From positions 2,232,001 through 2,296,000 of the forward strand of contig WOAB01000476.1 of the NCBI GenBank assembly GCA_027886185.1: a stretch of 64,000 nt of DNA, in the 5' to 3' direction. Positions 58,930-64,000 of this stretch are shown in pieces; within the stretch, counting starts at the first letter, position 1; every line of letters starts with the position of its first letter. The translations under genes were made by a program, and so were the position numbers. The DNA is from Rheum nobile. Lineage: Eukaryota; Streptophyta; Magnoliopsida; Caryophyllales; Polygonaceae. The notes under the pieces were generated by a model that was not told the origin of the DNA, did not search any database, and saw only the letters and a list, made by a program, of their open reading frames with translations.

Positions 58930-60228
58930 GTGAATATACCACCACATCTAAACCATGACAATGCAAAAAATTGAGGAATTCATTGATAACAAGAATAAAT
59001 TAGACCAGATATTACCCCCGGATCTAGTATCTGATAGCACCTCAACGACCATTCCTTGCAATTACATTCAGGATATAATGTACTGGAATCAAGCAAAAAT
59101 GGATGGTTCTCGACGAAATATGTGATGGAAATAACTATTAAAAATAAACGATATACAACTTTTGATTCTTCATAGATCTGGAAAAGTGGATACCTACCCT
59201 AAAGTTAAATATTTTATGTGGGAAATCATCTGAAATGGAATCCCTACTAAAGCAAGACTAATGAAAAAAGGAGTCGGAACTCCGCCAAGATGCATTGCTT
59301 GCAATCATCACATCGAAGATATTTTTCATCTACTATTCCTTTGCAAAAACACATCAAAAACTATCCTCAAAATAAATCTATCGACAAGGAATTACATAGG
59401 AACATTGATCTTAGGAAACAGGAAGGTTGATGATATACTGGATGAAATAAGGAAAATTTTGCCCAGGAATCGATTTATTGAACTAATTACAACCTGGTGG
59501 AGCATTTGATACCAGCGAAGCCATAAAACCTTCTCAATAAATAGTGATGCAGTTGAGATTATTAAGGATATTCCATCCTTCATTCAAAATTTACTATCTA
59601 ATTGGAAAAGAACAAAATTTTGGAACCCAGATTGTCTAACTGAAAATAATAATGTAAAACGACAAATAAAAAATGTATGCAAAAGAAAGAATCTAAGGTG
59701 GAAAAAACCTCCAAACAAATTTATCAAAATCAATGTCGATGGATCCACCAAACCCAATGGTGACTCAAGTTACGATTTTATTTTTCAAAATGACAACGTT
59801 GAACCCCTATTGATATATGGGAACAAATGTGGTAAGTCAACTACCCTAAAAATAGAAACGTTGGCTTTGCAAAATGCACTTATTAAAGCAAAAGAACATC
59901 GATTCCAAAATCTAGAAATTAAAAGTGACAATTTGACAATTGTAAATGTTTTAAACCAAATCTGGCATTGTCCATGGGATATTGAGATTATCATCTCTGA
60001 CATTCTATGTTTGTTACAACTTTTTATGACAATGCGGATTTCTCATGTCTTTCAGGAAATAAATGTGGTAGTTGGTCTTATTGCGAATCTTTGCTATCAA
60101 CATTTATCGGAAGATATCATGACCAATTTACAACTGCAAGTTCTCATCTGAAAGGATGCTATAGGCTATTTGTCAAGTTAGACTTATTTCCAGTCCAATT
60201 CTTAATTTATCAAAAAAAAAATATATAA
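58930..60228 (+). pseudogene. LINE-A, 3' fragment with zinc-binding and RNase H domains
   Basis: On the + strand this encodes the RT zinc-binding motif (CIACNHHIEDIFHLLFLC, about 59290-59345) preceded by GIPTKARLMKKG. A plant-LINE RNase H-like domain follows (KFIKINVDGSTKPNGDSS; ETLALQNALIKAKEHRF; LEIKSDNLTIVNVL). Stops interrupt it near 59128, 59232 and 59508. A run of ten A (60212-60221) marks the 3' tail. It is 5'-truncated, with no reverse transcriptase present. Confidence 0.88.
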
Positions 60229-60239
60229 CCTATTTTTCA

Positions 60240-63200
60240 CATGTCCACTTTTACTCAAACAAAAAGGGTAGGCCAAACTAAGCATAAATGAAATAATGAG
60301 TAGCTTGGTAAATAATGTTTAAACTCTACATGAAATAAAAAGTACTAAAATCATACTCCAAATCTTGGGTTAAAACCAAAGCTCAAAACAATTTTGAACA
60401 ATTAAAAATAACTAAGAGTAAATTGCAAACATCTGTGTTTCAGACCAATGCCACTAATACTTTGAAAAGTAAATATCATCGACATCTTTTGAAATATAAT
60501 AAACTACTAGAATTTCAACACACATACTGGAAACAACGAGCAAAGATAAACCATTTGGTAAATAATGATAAAAGTACTAAGTACTTCCATTCAATTGCCA
60601 AAATTCGTACATATAAACAAATAATAAACTCCCTCCAAACTCAAGATGGATGCATTTTCCATGATCATACTGCAATCCAAAATGCAATTTCCAAATAATT
60701 GCAATCTTGTTTCACTCTTGCTAAGATTAATGGTACCTCTCAAGTTGATTTATCTATCATTCCCCAACTTGTTACTAACTTGGATAATTCCATTCTTATG
60801 GCTCCACCTACACCTTTTGAAATCAAAAGGGTTATTTTAGATTTACCCAAAAATAAATACTTGGTCCCAATGGTTTCCCTGTTGAGTTCTATCGAACATA
60901 CTAGCCAATTGTTGGTAACTCACTCATCTATGTCACTCAAGCTTTTTTCCACTCTGGACAAATGCTTAAAGAAAGTGAACATTCATTTATTGCTCTTATT
61001 CCCAAAACTGACAATCACATTACTATTAATCACTACAAATCTATAAGTTTATGTAATACTACTTATAAAATTGTAGCAAACAGATTGAAATTTCTACTCC
61101 TACGTCTGATCATCCCCCATTAAGGTGCCTTTGTTGAAGTACGGTTAATTCATGATAATATTCTTCTAGCACGTGAAATTTTTCACTTCTTTCATGCAAA
61201 AAACAAGGCAAAAAGGGTTGGATGGTTCTTAAAATTGATATGGAAAAAGCTTACGACAAGTTAGATTGGAATTTCATTACTCAAATCCTTCTTAAATTTG
61301 GCTTTTCACATGAGTGGGTAAACCTACTTATGACATGTGGTACTTCAACATCTTTCTCTGTCCTTGTCAACAATGAACCAGGCCCGGTTTTTAGACCTGC
61401 GTGTAGTTTTTGCCGAGACCCTTATTGCACCCTACACTTTATATTACAAAATGGAATACTTATCACAAACCCTTGCCCATGAATCTTAACAACAACCGTA
61501 AGACTAGAATATAATTAACCTAAAATGGGACTTGTATTCCATTCCTATCTTTTGTCGATGACACCCTTATTCTTGCAAATGCATTCCATGATAATATGTT
61601 GCATATCATAGATATTCTTCACAACTTCACTTCGGGTTTAAGTATTAATTTTCGTTAAAGCTCTTTCTAAACATTTTCTAACATTTATTCCCAACAAACA
61701 AATTCTTTAGCTTCTAATTTAAATATTCAAGTAACTCGGAAAAGTACCTGGACATCCGTATTGTCCGAGGTCGTGTGAAAAAGATGTTTTTTTATTACTT
61801 CATCATTACCCTTAAAAAACAACTTAGCAATTGGAAAGTTAACTCGTTTTCTCAAGCAGGTCGCTCTATTCTTATACAATCAAACTTGTTCTCTAAAGAA
61901 TATTACTTAATGTAAACCTTTCTTTTGCCTACAACAGTTTGTAATGAAATTGATAAAATTAATAAGAATTTTTCTGGAATAAATATAAAGCCAAATTTCA
62001 CTCCTTGATTAGTTGGGATAAAATTTATCGGCCAAAGTCCCTTGGGGGCCTAGGACTACATAAAGCTAAAAATATGAACAAGTTCTTACAAATGAAATTG
62101 TTATGGAAACTTCTTGTGGAAATAGATAGTCTTTGGGTTCATATCATTACTGAAAAATACTTAGGGTCTTAAGACATTTTCTCTTACATAAGGAAAACCA
62201 AACAATCTTGGCAATTTTCAAGGCTTCTTTCATATCCGTGACATTTTCAAAACGGGTCGTGCTTGGAAATTAGGAAATGGTAATACCAATAAATTTTGGA
62301 TATACTCTTGGATTTCTGATTGCGACCTACAACCCTACTATAGAACCACTTCTGATATTTCCTTAAAGGTCTCCCACGTCATTACTCTGACTCATCAATG
62401 GGATACCCAAAAATTACAAGTTATTCTCCCATCCTATGTTATCTCTAAAATCATGAGAATATATATACCAACAATTCCACTAGAAGACCGTATAACATGG
62501 AAACTTTCTGCGAATGGTAACTTCACAGTTAAACCAGCAAGAACTACAACAGAACAACATCCTACAGATTCTCGTCATGTCTTCTCTTCTTGGATTTGAA
62601 AATTGAAAATTCCTCTAACGATCCAACATTTTCTTTGGAAAGAATTCAGTGATTGTCTTCCTACTACATAAAGATTAAAGAGACATTTCTCTAAAGTTTC
62701 TTCCAATGCAGTTTATGTAATTTCAATAATGAAGATATTAACCACAATTTCTTTGAATGTGCATATACCCAACAAATGATCTCTAATCTCCAAACTCGCC
62801 TCAACCGAACATTTTACATCTAGTCAACATCAGACTTCCTGATAGATATTAACTATTTCATAACATTGAATGCATCACCTGAACCCATGTTCTTCCTCTG
62901 GTGGACTATTTGGAACCATCGAAACACAATAATTTTCGGTAGCAATAATAACAACCAAAATATTTTACCTTCTGATCAAGCTTATTTTCAATTCCAATCA
63001 TGGTACACTTCGACCCTAGGCTCAACGTTTACTTCTAAACCAACCTTTAAACGTAGTAGAACTCGTAGAACTATAGGTTTCATAAAACTTTCTCCTGGTT
63101 GGGCTAAGTTAAACTTTGATTGGTCCAAAAAACATAATCAATCCTCACACATTGGCTACATAATACATAATTCAAATGGGAAGATTATGTCAATCTTCCG

Positions 63201-63480
63201 TGACAACATTCTAGATACCAATGTCCTACAAACAGAGACTTATGCGGCTTTGTTTGGTATTCAGGAAGCTATGTATGTGAATATTAAACACTTAGTCATA
63301 GAATGTGATAATTTATCCCTCATAAGCTCAATTAAAGGATCTTGAAATTTCTCATGGGAAATCCACCCAATTATTCTTGACATTATTATTCTACCTTCTT
63401 TTTTTTTCATACAAAGTACATCATTGCTTTAGGGAAGGAAATCACGCAACTGATTTCGTAGCTACACATGACATCAATTC
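60240..63480 (+). pseudogene. LINE-B, 5'-truncated and degenerate
   Basis: On the + strand: the pre-RT region (YWKQRAKINHLVNNDKSTKY, about 60520-60580), early RT (PPTPFEIKRVILDLPKN), RT core (VLKIDMEKAYDKLDWNFI, about 61222-61270) and a catalytic SFVDDTLILAN box near 61550-61580 in another frame. Next come a zinc-binding remnant (about 62600-62760), WWTIWNHRNTIIFG, and RNase H (AKLNFDWSKKHN; TETYAALFGIQEAMYVNI; IECDNLSLISSIKGS, ending 63345) with a tail to about 63480. The endonuclease domain is absent. Many stops and frameshifts are present, and no poly(A) tail was found. Confidence 0.88.
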
Positions 63481-63489
63481 TACTGCCAT

Positions 63490-64000
63490 TGCAAGGATCT
63501 AACGGATCCTGATGAGAATCAAACCCCTAAAGGAGGTTTTTTTTCCCAAGAGGAGCTAGATCGTGGCCAAGCTAGTGTTCTTCCTTCTCTCTTGGATTTG
63601 AGTGGTCTCTTTAAGCCCTTGGAGACCCAAGGCGGAAACCAAAGGGGGGATTCGCCGGAGGAAGTGCCGCGAAGGTGAGGGCTAGCCGGAGGTGGCCTTG
63701 GCTGGACGCGAAGCTAGCCGAGGTTAGGGTTTGCTGGCGGCGCCGGCAAATGGGAGCCAAGAGAGCCTCCCTTGGAGGGTCCTTGGTTGATGTGAGCTTG
63801 GATCTAGATTGTTGAGTTATTTGAGTAAGAAAACATGAGAGATTGAAGGGAGAGAAGAGATTGGAATGCTTGAGTTGATAGAAGCAAGTGGAGACCTTAG
63901 GGGAGGATTCCTCTAACCCAAGGTAATGTTCCACTTCTATATTCTTCAACTAGTGAATAAAGGAAGCCAAGAAAGGCTTAAATAGTCTAGGGTTCTTAGG
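63490..64000 (-). other. LTR- or leader-like sequence at the right edge
   Basis: This segment is clearly richer in G+C than its surroundings. On the - strand a TATA-like CTATTTAAG (about 63975) is followed by a pyrimidine-rich stretch and CGGCGCCGCC-rich sequence, as in a retrotransposon LTR plus leader. A 112-codon - strand frame (63611-63949) is Ser/Leu-rich without family resemblance. A + strand frame (about 63508-63678) is also unassigned. Confidence 0.35.

Noticed and set aside
1..64000. CRISPR arrays, bacterial operons, tRNA genes
   Set aside because: The sequence is plant nuclear DNA. No regularly spaced repeat array was seen, and no tRNA cloverleaf was recognised; initiator-tRNA complements seen are primer-binding sites.

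Overview
The window reads as nuclear DNA of a flowering plant, most likely a eudicot. It is AT-rich, has GT-AG spliced genes, and is packed with plant transposon families: Helitron, MULE, hAT and Tourist MITEs, Sirevirus and other copia elements, chromovirus-like gypsy, LINEs and a 5S-derived TRIM-like LTR. No species can be named from the sequence. Only one ordinary host gene is visible, a ten-exon gene for a USP-domain receptor-like cytoplasmic kinase (28792-37286, + strand). Its reading frame is intact although a 4.8 kb copia element sits in intron 2 and another copia begins 66 bp after the stop codon.

Layout. 1-1163: 5' part of a MULE transposase gene on the - strand, running off the left edge. 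1908-7019: a Helitron with a decayed Rep/Pif1-like helicase gene and a clear 3' hairpin plus CTAG end. 7020-10000: old non-coding repeat material with two TATA-plus-CT-rich leader modules. 10001-26482: a gypsy element (- strand), split in its integrase C-terminal region by a 9.1 kb Sirevirus-type copia element (11076-20156, + strand, target duplication AAGCT). 26483-28031: tandemly repeated AT-rich DNA, a 354 bp hAT MITE and another Helitron-type 3' end. 28032-37286: the kinase gene with copia-2 (29548-34386, - strand) in intron 2. 37353-42182: copia-3 (+ strand). 42443-43719: a 1.28 kb foldback MULE. 43729-47437: AT-rich DNA without genes. 47438-52324: a 4.9 kb non-autonomous Helitron whose 3' end matches that of the first Helitron. 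53156 to about 57900: degenerate copia-4 (- strand), carrying a Tourist-like MITE and a 5S-rRNA-derived solo LTR. 58265-58823: a short Helitron-like element. About 58930-63480: two head-to-tail LINE remnants. 63490-64000: GC-richer sequence that looks like an LTR or leader.

Every transposon coding region long enough to judge is broken. Lesions seen are nonsense codons, frameshifts, a Walker A change in the Helitron helicase, a YVDD-to-YIDY change in the Sirevirus reverse transcriptase and a 175 bp duplication in its integrase. None is likely to move on its own. The window is best understood as a layered insertion record around one surviving gene; I found no convincing new multi-gene system. 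The most notable signals are the Sirevirus third ORF, the two-step template-switch duplication, a gypsy pol frame that continues into its own LTR, the paired Helitrons, the foldback MULE, and the kinase gene that tolerates two copia insertions.
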